A stretch of 64,000 nucleotides of DNA, taken from contig RCZF01000001.1 in NCBI GenBank assembly GCA_006438735.1, positions 1,240,001 through 1,304,000 of the forward strand, written 5' to 3'. Of this stretch, positions 1-10,817 are shown in pieces (positions within the stretch are counted from its first letter, which is position 1; each line of letters begins with the position of its first letter). A program made the translations under genes and the position numbers. The stretch is from Sphingomonas koreensis (GTDB lineage Bacteria; Pseudomonadota; Alphaproteobacteria; Sphingomonadales; Sphingomonadaceae). The notes under the pieces are model-generated. The model made no database searches. It had not been told where the DNA came from and saw nothing but the letters and a program-made list of their open reading frames with translations.

Positions 1-1066
1 TGACGACATAGTCGATCGTCGGCTCGAACGAGGCGGGGGTGACGCCGGTGATGTCGTTCTCGATCTCGTCGAGCGTGTAGCCGACCGCGAGCTTGGCGGC
101 GACCTTGGCGATCGGGAAGCCGGTCGCCTTCGACGCCAGCGCCGAGGAACGCGACACGCGCGGGTTCATCTCGATCACGATCAGCCGGCCATCGGCTGGA
201 TTGACCGCGAACTGCACGTTGGAACCGCCTGTTTCGACGCCGATTTCGCGCAGGCACGCGATACTCGCGTTGCGCATCACCTGATATTCCTTGTCGGTCA
301 GTGTCAGCGCCGGGGCGACGGTGATCGAATCGCCGGTATGCACCCCCATCGGGTCGATATTCTCGATCGAGCAGATGATGATGCAATTGTCCGCGCGGTC
401 GCGGACCACCTCCATCTCATATTCCTTCCAGCCGAGCAGCGATTCCTCGATCAGCACTTCGGTGGTCGGCGAGGCGTCGAGGCCGGAGCGGACGATTTCC
501 TCGAACTCGGGGCGATTATACGCCACCCCGCCGCCGGTGCCGCCCAAAGTAAACGACGGCCGGATGATCGCCGGCAGCCCGGTATGATCGAGCGCAGCGA
601 GCGCCTCCTCGACACTATGCGCGATCGCCGAGCGCGCGCTTTCGAGGCCGATCTTGCTCATCGCCTCGCGGAATTTGAGCCGATCCTCGGCCTTGTCGAT
701 CGCCTCGGCATCGGCGCCGATCATCTGCACACCAAACTTGTCGAGCGTGCCGTCGCGGAACAGCGCCAGCGCAGTGTTGAGCGCGGTCTGCCCGCCCATC
801 GTCGGGAGGACGGCGTCGGGCCGCTCCTTCTCGATGATCTTGGCGACGATCTCGGGCGTGATCGGCTCGACATAGGTCGCATCGGCGAGCTCGGGATCGG
901 TCATGATCGTCGCCGGGTTCGAATTGACCAGGACGATCCGGTAGCCCTCTTCCTTCAAAGCCTTGATCGCCTGCGTGCCCGAATAATCGAACTCGCACGC
1001 CTGCCCGATGATGATCGGCCCCGCGCCGATGACCAGGATGGAGGAGATGTCGGTGCGTTTGGGCAT
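1..1066 (-). CDS. carB: Carbamoyl-phosphate synthase large subunit, N-terminal part
   Basis: Makes carbamoyl phosphate from bicarbonate, ATP and ammonia channelled from CarA, feeding pyrimidine and arginine synthesis in the cytoplasm. The 355 visible residues begin [18 protein letters not shown] and hold the first ATP-grasp carboxyphosphate domain: [12 protein letters not shown] near residue 25, a glycine-rich loop (TLGGTGGG) near residue 170, and [13 protein letters not shown] and [20 protein letters not shown] further on. Full-length CarB is about 1,100 residues, so roughly two thirds lie left of the window. The start is the ATG at 1066-1064, whose first base is the last base of the upstream gene's TAA (TAATG overlap), so translation is probably coupled to that gene. 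Identification is certain. Confidence 0.98.
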   Translation of the reverse strand, partial: MPKRTDISSILVIGAGPIIIGQACEFDYSGTQAIKALKEEGYRIVLVNSNPATIMTDPELADATYVEPITPEIVAKIIEKERPDAVLPTMGGQTALNTALALFRDGTLDKFGVQMIGADAEAIDKAEDRLKFREAMSKIGLESARSAIAHSVEEALAALDHTGLPAIIRPSFTLGGTGGGVAYNRPEFEEIVRSGLDASPTTEVLIEESLLGWKEYEMEVVRDRADNCIIICSIENIDPMGVHTGDSITVAPALTLTDKEYQVMRNASIACLREIGVETGGSNVQFAVNPADGRLIVIEMNPRVSRSSALASKATGFPIAKVAAKLAVGYTLDEIENDITGVTPASFEPTIDYVV

Positions 1067-1371
1067 TATTGGCGATTGCCTTCGTCAGAATATGCTTCGT
1101 TGCCGATGAAGCCCATTTTTATGGGAAACGGCGATTTTTTCAGTTCGGTCAAAGCGCAGTTGACGTCTTCGTAGCGAGCATCTGGTGAGGGCTGAAAATG
1201 CACGTCCTCAAGCCCTTTCAACTTAAAGGTCGAAGGAGGCATGTTACACTTCGCAGCGATTTGATTGAGTATCGCAACCCGGCCAGCATGAGTGCCCGTG
1301 TCCGTAGGCAGGCGGTCGTGGCCGCTACACGCCCCTAACGTCATGGCCAGAAGAACAACGCTTCGGATCAT
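1066..1371 (-). CDS. Small putative lipoprotein between carA and carB
   Basis: A 101-residue protein with a short lipoprotein signal: [17 protein letters not shown] has a basic start, a hydrophobic core and a lipobox LGAC, so Cys15 would be lipidated. The mature part has two more cysteines ([17 protein letters not shown]). No known domain is recognised. It sits in the car operon with ATGA overlap to the carA stop and TAATG overlap to the carB start, so it must be co-transcribed and probably translationally coupled. Its DNA is visibly richer in A and T than carA and carB, suggesting later acquisition. A role in carbamoyl-phosphate synthesis is not implied, since it should be an envelope protein. 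Confidence 0.7.
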   Translation of the reverse strand: MIRSVVLLAMTLGACSGHDRLPTDTGTHAGRVAILNQIAAKCNMPPSTFKLKGLEDVHFQPSPDARYEDVNCALTELKKSPFPIKMGFIGNEAYSDEGNRQ

Positions 1372-2675
1372 CCCATCATCTCCACGAAGCGCTCGAACAG
1401 ATAGAAGCTGTCCTGCGGGCCCGGGCTGGCCTCGGGATGGTATTGGACGCTGAACGCGGGCGAGGCCTCGAGTTCGAGGCCGGCGTTCGAGCCGTCGAAC
1501 AGCGAGACGTGGGTCTCGCGCACGCCCTCCGGCAGGCTGTCGCGCTCGACCGCGAAGCCGTGGTTCATGCTGGTGATCTCGACCGCGCCGTCCGACAGGC
1601 GCTTGACGGGGTGGTTGGCGCCGCGATGGCCCTGGAACATCTTGGTCGTCCGCGCGCCGACCGCGAGCCCGAGCAACTGGTGGCCGAGGCAGATGCCGAA
1701 CAGCGGCTTGCCGGTCTCCAGCAGTTTCTGGATCACCGGCACGGCATAGTCGGCGGTCGCGGCGGGGTCGCCGGGGCCGTTCGACAGGAAGAAGCCGTCG
1801 GGGGCGAGCGCCATGATCTGATCGAACGAAGCGGTCGCGGGGACGACCGAGACCTTGGCGCCGGCCTTTACCAGGTTGCGGAAGATGTTGCGCTTGGAGC
1901 CGTAATCGATCGCGACGACGTGGGGGCGAGCGTCGGGGGTTGCGCCTGGGGCCCGTGCTTCGACAAGCTCAGCACGAACGGAATTCTCACGGACCTCACA
2001 TGCTTCGACAGGCTCAGCACGAACGGGGTTTGGTTGGGTGGCCGCACCCCCTTCCCCCGTTCGCCCTGAGCTTGTCGAAGGGCGTGCCTCGCTGTCATAC
2101 CCGAAGCCCAGCCGCCAGACGCCGCCTTGCCAGCCGTAATCCATTTCGGTCGAGACGATCTTGGCGAGGTCCATCCCCTCCAGCCCCGGCCATTCGCGCG
2201 CCATCTGCAACAACAGGTCGACGTCGAACACGCCATCCGCCGAATGCGCGATCACCCCATTGGGCGCGCCGCCGGTCCTGATCCGCCGCGTCAGCGCGCG
2301 CGTGTCGATCCCGGCCAGCCCGATCCGCGCGTGCGTCTTCATCCACGTATCGAGCCGCTCGACGCTGCGGAAGTTGCTCGGCTCCGTCACGTCCTCGCGC
2401 ACGATCATGCCGAGCGCATGTGGGGCGTCCGCCTCGAAATCGTCGGCATTGGTGCCGACATTGCCGATGTGCGGGAAGGTGAAGGTGATGATCTGCCCGG
2501 CGAAGCTCGGATCGGTCATGATCTCCTGATAGCCGGTCATCGCGGTGTGGAAGCACACTTCGCCGACCGCCTGCCCTTCGGCGCCGAAGCCGCGGCCCCA
2601 GGCGATTGTACCGTCGGCCAGCACCAATACCCCCGTCGCTCCGGTCGGCGCAGGGCTATGGTTGGCGTCGGCCAT
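1368..2675 (-). CDS. carA: Carbamoyl-phosphate synthase small (glutaminase) subunit
   Basis: Hydrolyses glutamine and passes ammonia to CarB. The N-terminal small-chain domain (about residues 1-195) includes FTFPHIGNVGTN and GIDTRALTRRIR. The class I glutamine amidotransferase domain starts near residue 248 (HVVAIDYGSKRNIFRNL), with nucleophile Cys in FGICLGHQLLG and catalytic His/Glu in YHPEASPGP. The start chosen is ATG 2675 (MADANHSP); an upstream GTG-type extension to 2750 has no homology-like sequence. At 435 residues it is about 50 longer than usual. The excess lies in the linker between the two domains and is encoded by three palindromic repeats (PSTSSGRT, RAEPVEA, RAELVEA). All catalytic residues are kept and the frame is open, so the gene looks functional. 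Confidence 0.97.
   Translation of the reverse strand: MADANHSPAPTGATGVLVLADGTIAWGRGFGAEGQAVGEVCFHTAMTGYQEIMTDPSFAGQIITFTFPHIGNVGTNADDFEADAPHALGMIVREDVTEPSNFRSVERLDTWMKTHARIGLAGIDTRALTRRIRTGGAPNGVIAHSADGVFDVDLLLQMAREWPGLEGMDLAKIVSTEMDYGWQGGVWRLGFGYDSEARPSTSSGRTGEGGAATQPNPVRAEPVEACEVRENSVRAELVEARAPGATPDARPHVVAIDYGSKRNIFRNLVKAGAKVSVVPATASFDQIMALAPDGFFLSNGPGDPAATADYAVPVIQKLLETGKPLFGICLGHQLLGLAVGARTTKMFQGHRGANHPVKRLSDGAVEITSMNHGFAVERDSLPEGVRETHVSLFDGSNAGLELEASPAFSVQYHPEASPGPQDSFYLFERFVEMMG
1957..2083. repeat. Three REP-like repeats inside carA
   Basis: Two direct copies of a GCTTCGACAAGCTCAGCACG-type unit (1957-1981; 2002-2026, with one change, AGGCTC) and one inverted copy (2057-2083, with GAGCTTGTCGAA). 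The same unit occurs at 3291-3318, 3655-3682 and 56896-56920. Here the copies are read through in frame and add about 50 residues between the two CarA domains. The block can fold as a large hairpin by pairing copies 1 or 2 with copy 3. Confidence 0.93.
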
Positions 2676-2751
2676 GATGGCGGGCACTCCGGTAGAGGTT
2701 GGCGATGTCGCTAAGTCCCGTCCGCTAAGCGCGCGCGCGCCGTGCGTCAAC

Positions 2752-2779
2752 TTGTTAAAGGACGAGGCGAGGCGCTATC
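2752..2779 (+). promoter_or_regulatory. Possible sigma-70 promoter for yqeY-dnaG-rpoD
   Basis: TTGTTA (2752-2757) and GCTATC (2774-2779) are separated by 16 bases and lie 30 bases before the yqeY start, in the only AT-richer stretch of the carA/yqeY divergent region. The match is reasonable but unproven; the -10 fits poorly at the first position. Confidence 0.35.
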
Positions 2780-2808
2780 GCCGCACAAAGCTCAAGAGGA
2801 ACACGAAA

Positions 2809-3261
2809 ATGATTCGCGACGATATCAAGACGGCGCTCGTCACCGCCATGAAGAGCGGCGACAAGCAGACCACCGCGACGCTGCGGCTGGTGCAATCGTC
2901 GATCAAGAACCGCGATATCGAGGCGCGCACGCAGGCGCCGGTGGCGGACGACGACGCGTTGGTGGTCGAAGTGCTGCAGAAGATGGTCAAGCAGCGCCGC
3001 GAATCGATCGAGATGTACGAAAAAGGCGGCCGCCAGGAGCTCGCCGACGCCGAGGCGGGCGAAGTGGCCGTGATCGAGCGGTTCCTGCCGCAACAGATGA
3101 GCGAGGACGAGACCAAGGCGGCGATCGAGGCGATCAAGACGGAGCTCGGCGCGACGGGGATGAAGGACATGGGCCGCGTGATGGCCGAGCTGAAGGCGCG
3201 CCACGCGAGCGCGCTCGATATGAGCAAGGCGAGCGGGCTGGTGAAGGCGGCTTTGAGTTGA
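2809..3261 (+). CDS. GatB/YqeY domain protein
   Basis: A 150-residue protein of the YqeY family, related to the C-terminal tRNA-binding tail of GatB. Recognisable parts are MIRDDIKTALVTAMKSGDK, the TLRLVQSSIKNRDIEAR segment, the MVKQRRESIEMYEKGGRQEL helix and FLPQQMSEDE, ending in the small helical domain with GATGMKDMGRVMAELKAR. The precise role is unknown; a link with amidated tRNA is assumed from homology. ATG 2809 is preceded by AAGAGGA at 2792-2798; longer in-frame extensions upstream would run through the carA promoter region and are unlikely. In alphaproteobacteria the gene usually lies just before dnaG-rpoD, as here, although a GIY-YIG gene and repeats now separate them. Confidence 0.93.
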   Translation: MIRDDIKTALVTAMKSGDKQTTATLRLVQSSIKNRDIEARTQAPVADDDALVVEVLQKMVKQRRESIEMYEKGGRQELADAEAGEVAVIERFLPQQMSEDETKAAIEAIKTELGATGMKDMGRVMAELKARHASALDMSKASGLVKAALS

Positions 3262-3290
3262 TTCGCCTGCTATCCGGGCATCACATTCCT

Positions 3291-3318
3291 CCGTTCGTCC
3301 TGAGCTTGTCGAAGGACG
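3291..3318. repeat. REP-like repeat (TTCGACAAGCTC family)
   Basis: Single copy, reading CCGTTCGTCCTGAGCTTGTC then GAAGGACG, 30 bases after the yqeY stop. It is inverted relative to the copy at 3655-3682, so the two bracket the GIY-YIG gene. A hairpin formed here could stabilise the yqeY transcript end. Confidence 0.88.
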
Positions 3319-3372
3319 TGCGGGCCTGAGCGTCACTCTCGACCGAATCGCAGACTTCTGCCAAGCAAAGGC

Positions 3373-3726
3373 ATGTCGTTCTGGGCCTACCTTCTTCATT
3401 GTGGCGACGGCAGTTTCTATGCCGGCCATACCGATAATCTCGAAAGCCGGATTGCCCAGCACGCTAGCGGCAAGGGCTCCGACTATACAGCGCGGCGGCA
3501 GCCGATTTCCTTCGCTTGGGCGCAGGACTTCCCGTCCAGGCTTGAGGCACTCGAGGCCGAGCGCCGCATCAAGGGCTGGTCGCGCGCAAAGAAGGAGGCG
3601 CTGGTTGCCGGGGATTGGCGGCTACTAAGCCAACTGGCGCGGTCGCGTGGCGCACGTCCTTCGACAAGCTCAGGACGAACGGACGGAGAAGGCGGCATCC
3701 GCGAGCGCGGGGCGGCAGGCGCATGA
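3373..3726 (+). CDS. GIY-YIG nuclease superfamily protein (YhbQ/UPF0213-like)
   Basis: A 117-residue single-domain GIY-YIG protein. The family motif is in FWAYLLHCGDGSFYAGHTDN (the usual Y-[IV]-Y and Y-[VI]-G become AYLL and FYAG), followed by the conserved Arg in LESRIAQHASGKGSDYT and the glutamate in ALEAERRIKGW. Proteins of this class cut or bind branched or damaged DNA, but for this subgroup the substrate is not established. The core ends near residue 90; the last 25 residues (with RPSTSSGRTD) come from translation of a palindromic repeat and are probably disordered. The stop overlaps the dnaG start (ATGA), coupling the two genes. Confidence 0.88.
   Translation: MSFWAYLLHCGDGSFYAGHTDNLESRIAQHASGKGSDYTARRQPISFAWAQDFPSRLEALEAERRIKGWSRAKKEALVAGDWRLLSQLARSRGARPSTSSGRTDGEGGIRERGAAGA
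3655..3682. repeat. REP-like repeat in the GIY-YIG 3' end, just before dnaG
   Basis: Same unit as at 3291-3318 in opposite orientation, translated as PSTSSGRT, the very octapeptide also found inside CarA, so the repeat entered both genes in the same frame and orientation relative to translation. It lies 40 bases before the dnaG start codon, and a hairpin here could affect dnaG translation. Confidence 0.9.
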
Positions 3727-5608
3727 CTCTCACCCCGCAATTCCTCGACGAACTGCGCGCCCGCACGTTGCTCTCGGCGCTGGTCGGCAAGACCACCAAG
3801 CTCACCAAGGCCGGCCGTGAGTACAAAGGCTGCTGCCCGTTCCACAACGAAAAGACGCCGAGTTTCTACGTCAACGACGACAAGGCGTTCTACCACTGCT
3901 TCGGCTGCGGCGCGCATGGCGATGCGATTCGCTGGATGACCGAGCAGCGGGGCTTGCCGTTCATCGATGCGGTGAAGGAATTGGCGCAGGCCGCCGGGAT
4001 GGAAATGCCCGCCGCCGATCCCCGCGCCGCGGAACGCGCCGAGCGCGCCAAGGGGCTGCATGAGGCGAGCGCGGACGCGGCCGAGTGGTTCGCGCAACAA
4101 CTGAACGGGATCGCCGGCGCGGAGGCGCGTGGCGTTCTCGACAAGCGCGGCGTCACCGCCGCGACCGCCAAGGCGTTCGGCCTCGGCTTCGCCCCCGATT
4201 CGCGCGGCAAACTGAAGGCCGCGCTGAAGGACTATGGCGATCCGCTGCTGGTCGAAAGCGGTCTGTTGATCCAGGTCGAGGGCAAGGAGCCCTATGATCG
4301 TTTCCGCGGCCGGCTGATGATCCCGATCCGCGATCCGCGCGGGCGCGTGATCGCGTTTGGGGGGCGGATCATCGGCGCCAATGAATCCAAGGGGGGCGAG
4401 CCCAAGTACCTCAATTCCCCCGAGACCCCGCTGTTCGACAAGGGCCGCACGCTCTACAATCTCGATCGCGCCGCTGCCACCAGCCGCAAGACCGGCCGCA
4501 TCCTCGTCGTCGAAGGCTATATGGACGTGATCGCGCTCGCCCAGGTCGGGTTCGAGGAAGCCGTCGCCCCGCTCGGCACCGCGCTGACCGAGGGGCAATT
4601 GGAGCGGCTATGGCGGCTCGCCGACGTGCCGATCCTGTGTTTCGACGGCGACGCGGCGGGGCAGAAGGCGGCGATCCGCGCCGCGCACCGCGCGCTGCCG
4701 ATGCTCGGATCTGGCCGCAGCCTGGCATTCGTGACATTGCCCGAGGGGCTCGATCCCGACGATCTCGTCCGCCAGCGCGGCGCCGCGGCGTTCGGGGCGT
4801 TGCTCAAGGACGCACAGCCGCTGGCCGATCGGCTGTGGGCGCAGGAGCTCGCGGCCGAACCGCTGGCCACGCCCGAACAGCGCGCCGCGCTGCGCCAACG
4901 CCTCACCGAGCGCGCCGAGACGATCGCCGATAAAGGCGTGCGCACCGAATATATCGCCGAGTTCCGCCGCCGTTTCGATGCACAATTCGCGCCCCCGCCG
5001 CGCCAGCCGTTCGTGCCGGGCGGCGGCGGCCAGCGCAAGAACGGCCGCTGGACACCGCCGCCCGCGCCCGTTTCCAGCGAGGCCAAGGGGGTTCACGCCA
5101 CCGGCATCGATTCGCTGCTCGCCAAGGCGGTGCTGGCCGGGCTGATCCGCCATCCGGCCGAGATCGCCCGGCATATCGAGGTGCTCGGATCGCTGCGTCT
5201 CGCCGGAGGCGCGCTGGGGCGGTTGTTCGAGGCGGTGGTCGATTTGGCGCTTGAGGAACAGGCGCTTGATAGCGGGCAAGTGCTCACCATATTGGCGAGG
5301 TCCGGTTTCGATCAAATTGCGAGCGAGCTGCTGAGGGCCGATCAGATGCCCTATTCATTCACGCAGAAATCGTCCGATCCTTTGCGCGCGTGCGCCGATC
5401 TCGACGAGGCGATCGCGATCCTGATCGCCGGACCGGAAGTGAAATCGGCCTTGGCGGCGGCGACGGCGGATATGCAGGCGCGCTTCACCGACGAGGCCTT
5501 TGAGAGACAGATCGCGTTGGTACGCGAACAACAGGCGTTGGAAGAGCGGCTTGCAAATTTGGTGCAAGCGCACGAAGACGCCAGAACTTTTGATGCTGAG
5601 GGCAATTG

Positions 5609-5609
<1 letters not shown>
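3723..5609 (+). CDS. dnaG: DNA primase
   Basis: Synthesises RNA primers at the replication fork. The 628-residue protein has the N-terminal CHC2 zinc-binding domain ([12 protein letters not shown] near residue 37, then [12 protein letters not shown]), the RNA-polymerase-like core, and a TOPRIM domain with [12 protein letters not shown] near residue 260 and DGDAAGQKA near 308. After a proline/glycine-rich linker (residues about 420-455) comes the C-terminal helicase-binding region. The start is ATG 3723, overlapping the previous stop (ATGA); the frame is open upstream, but that part is only repeat and GIY-YIG shadow. The stop overlaps the rpoD start (TGATG), so dnaG and rpoD are translationally coupled. 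Confidence 0.98.
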
Positions 5610-7657
<2,048 letters not shown>

Positions 7658-7665
7658 CCCCCCCC

Positions 7666-7767
7666 TTCCCCGGCGAAGGCCGGGGCCCAGTTGGGAAGGT
7701 GGAAATAATCGCCCGCAACGCCCGACGATGACCGTTCCGTAACTGGGCCCCGGCCTCCGCCGGGGAA
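7666..7767. repeat. Paired inverted repeat (CCCCGGCGAAGGCCGGGG family)
   Basis: Two arms, TTCCCCGGCGAAGGCCGGGG then CCCAGTTGG (from 7666), and AACTGGGCCCCGGCCTCCGC then CGGGGAA (to 7767), about 50 bases apart. They can form one long hairpin, and each arm also folds on itself. It begins 8 bases after the rpoD stop and likely acts as the 3' end or terminator of the rpoD transcript. A nearly identical pair lies at 28624-28726. Confidence 0.9.
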
Positions 7768-8106
7768 GCGATCATCGACGAAAACACCCCGGCGAGAGAG
7801 GACCAGTCTCTCGCCGGGGCTCGGGTGTCTCTCCCTGTGGATGGCTGGGGAGAAGACCGGTCTGAGGCTTGGGACCTTGGGGCGCCTCGGACTTGCCGGG
7901 GCCACTCTAGCCGCCGCTCCTTGCCGATCGACTATCCCGGCGTAACGGCAGAGGCGCGTAATTCATGCGCTCGATCGGCGGTGCGACGACTGCGCCGCGG
8001 GTTAATCGCTCCGAATTGGCGACAATCGCCCGCAATTGATGGCGATCCGCGTCCGAAGCGGCGCGGTCGGCTTGCCGAGTCGCGCGGGGCGGCGTCTGCT
8101 TGCGCC
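7768..8106. other. Non-coding stretch with strong hairpins
   Basis: No convincing gene between the rpoD repeat and the PAS protein. The main feature is a perfect 13-bp stem: CCCCGGCGAGAGA (7787-7799), loop GGACCAG, TCTCTCGCCGGGG (7807-7819). On the minus strand the stem is followed by TGTTTTCGTC, a terminator-like tail. Further along that strand's upstream side, TCTCCC and GGGAGA arms at about 7829-7854 form a second stem. A short structured RNA read leftward and ending near 7780 would fit, but I cannot assign it to a known family. Short open frames on either strand show no protein-like sequence. Confidence 0.4.
7780..7819 (-). terminator. Probable intrinsic terminator, minus strand
   Basis: A perfect 13-bp GC-rich stem with a 7-base loop (7787-7819), followed on the minus strand by TGTTTTCG. 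On the plus strand no T-run follows, so it should act mainly on leftward transcripts, for which no protein gene exists upstream. Confidence 0.45.
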
Positions 8107-9021
8107 ATGAACGATCATAGCCGCCCGCTCCGCCCGGCCGACGCCGCCGCCACTCAGATGGTCACCGCCTCCACGCTCGTGCGCCAGTTCGGGCTGTGGC
8201 AGGAGCGCGCCGCGCGTGCGCCGGTCTATATCCTCCACCGCGGCCGCCCGCGGCTGGTGCTGACCTCGACCGATCTGATGCAGGCGCTGTGCACCGCCGA
8301 TCGCACCGATGAGGCGGACGGCGATGGCGAGGCGCTGCTGGGATCGATCCGCGAGCTCGTGCTGATCCTCGATGATCAGCTCCGCATCACGCGGATCAGC
8401 GCCGGCGCGCGCGCTTATTACGCCACCGAATCGGGGCTCGGCGCGACGCTCGATCAGCTCTCCCCCGGCCCCGCCACCGCCTTCATGATCGAAATCGCGC
8501 ACCGCGTGATCGAGCGCGGCGTCGCCGAAACGGTCGAGATCGAGTCGGCGCGTCGGCCGGGCCGGCGGCTATCGGTGGACGTGCTGCCGTGGCGATCGGG
8601 CGTCGCGATGTTCGGGCATGACATCACCACCGCCGAGCAGTTGAAGGACGCCACCGGCCATGTCCGCGCGATCGATCAGGCGCTCGCCGCGATCACCGAT
8701 GCCGCCGCGGCGCGCATCAATCTGCGCGGCTATCTCGAGGCGCCGACGCCGTCGCTCGCCGCCTTGACCGGCATTGCGGTCGATACGCTCGCCAGCGTGC
8801 GCTTCGTGACCTTGCTCGAAGTCGGCTCGCGCGTCGCCGTGGCCGAGGCGATCGAGGGCGTGATCGCCGATGGCCAGCCGCGCGGCGTCGCCGCCCAGAT
8901 GCCGGTCAATCGCGCCGGATCGCGCGCCGTCCGCATCGGCCTCAGCCTGCTGCGCCGCGGCGTCGCGCCAGACGGCGTCGCCGCCGTCCTGATCGGCGAC
9001 GGACCGGCGGGCGCCGATTGA
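8107..9021 (+). CDS. PAS-domain protein with Phd/YefM-like N-terminal segment
   Basis: A 304-residue soluble protein, probably a sensor or regulator. Residues about 19-62 (VTASTLVRQFGLWQERAARA, then VYILHRGRPRLVLTSTDLM) match the pattern of Phd/YefM antitoxins: a short strand, a helix, then 'x-I-x-x-R-G-R-P-x-x-V-L'. Residues about 78-190 resemble a PAS domain (LILDDQLRITRISAGARAYY, then WRSGVAMFGHDIT). The C-terminal 110 residues are unassigned and lack a kinase, HTH or GGDEF motif. ATG 8107 was chosen because upstream in-frame sequence runs into the non-coding stretch. No toxin-like gene is adjacent, so the N-terminal fold may serve for DNA or dimer contacts. Domain calls are by eye. Confidence 0.6.
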   Translation: MNDHSRPLRPADAAATQMVTASTLVRQFGLWQERAARAPVYILHRGRPRLVLTSTDLMQALCTADRTDEADGDGEALLGSIRELVLILDDQLRITRISAGARAYYATESGLGATLDQLSPGPATAFMIEIAHRVIERGVAETVEIESARRPGRRLSVDVLPWRSGVAMFGHDITTAEQLKDATGHVRAIDQALAAITDAAAARINLRGYLEAPTPSLAALTGIAVDTLASVRFVTLLEVGSRVAVAEAIEGVIADGQPRGVAAQMPVNRAGSRAVRIGLSLLRRGVAPDGVAAVLIGDGPAGAD

Positions 9022-9108
9022 AACAGCGTTAAGACCGAATACACCAGGTCTTTACGCGGTTCGGTATATCCCTTGGCCCGATAAGAGCGCGGCACGTCGG
9101 CGACGCCG

Positions 9109-9801
9109 GTGTCGTCACTGGAGTTCGAGCGGGAAATGGCTTTCGATTCGGCAAGAGCCGTCCATCAAGGGGCGAGCTGGGGCACTGTCGCCGCGCTGGT
9201 CGCGGTCGATGGCAGCGCGGCGCATCCGGTCCCACGCGCGCTCGCCGATCCGCGCGCGCCGCTTCGCGACGTCGCCGACGCCATTCACGGCCTCTGCATG
9301 CTCCACGGCCGCCATCCCGGCGCGATCGATCACGCGGTGGCAAGCAACAGCGACGAAACGGCCGACGCCTGGCTGGTCGAATCGGCCGAGGCATTCGCCA
9401 CCGAGCGCGGCTATCTCGCGCAGCTCACCGCCGCGGTCGGCCCGCTGCCGTCGACGCCCGGACAGGCCGAATCGGAAACCGCGATCGTTGCCCAAGCGCA
9501 TGCGCTCGATATGCTCGCCCAATCGGGCCGCGCCGGTTGCGCGATCGGCGCCTCGGTCGCGCTGATTCTCGATTGGCGGAGCATCCGTCGCGTGCTCGAC
9601 GGTGCGGCGCTGCGCTTCGGCGTGATGCCGCCGCCGCTGACGCTGCCGCTCGACGCCGACACCGTATCGCTGGTCGCCGCGCTCGCCGAATCGCCGGCGA
9701 TCGAGCGCGCGATGGCGTTCGGTGCGCAACAGGTGCTCGCGCAACACCGCGGCCTATGGGACTTGCTCGACGCCCGTCGGAGCGCGCGCGACGATCAGTA
9801 A
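9109..9801 (+). CDS. Conserved hypothetical protein, all-helical
   Basis: A 230-residue protein that I do not recognise. It has no signal peptide or membrane segment and is rich in Ala with long predicted helices. Possible starts are GTG 9109 (MSSLEFEREMAFDS) and ATG 9136 (MAFDSARAVHQ); the latter is preceded by GAGCGGG and may be the true one. It lies in front of the MoxR ATPase gene on the same strand with a 74-base gap. Codon use matches its neighbours, so it is a genuine resident gene. Position and composition suggest nothing specific about function. Confidence 0.6.
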   Translation: MSSLEFEREMAFDSARAVHQGASWGTVAALVAVDGSAAHPVPRALADPRAPLRDVADAIHGLCMLHGRHPGAIDHAVASNSDETADAWLVESAEAFATERGYLAQLTAAVGPLPSTPGQAESETAIVAQAHALDMLAQSGRAGCAIGASVALILDWRSIRRVLDGAALRFGVMPPPLTLPLDADTVSLVAALAESPAIERAMAFGAQQVLAQHRGLWDLLDARRSARDDQ

Positions 9802-9875
9802 CCGGGTGCTTGCGCGACGACGCGCTGTTCCCCTATTTGCCAAACCCGATATTCGAATCCGGTTTGGAGGCCGTC

Positions 9876-10730
<855 letters not shown>

Positions 10731-10817
10731 CCGCAGTTTTTGCACGTTTCGGCAAAAATCGGCCGTGTTGACGAAAATTAACCATAGCCCCTAACCACTT
10801 GCCAAAATCCGCTTGGC

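Noticed and set aside
9022..9108. Weak inverted repeat ACCGAA/TTCGGT between the PAS and hypothetical genes
   Set aside because: Only six pairs with a long loop and no T-run; not enough for a terminator or operator call.
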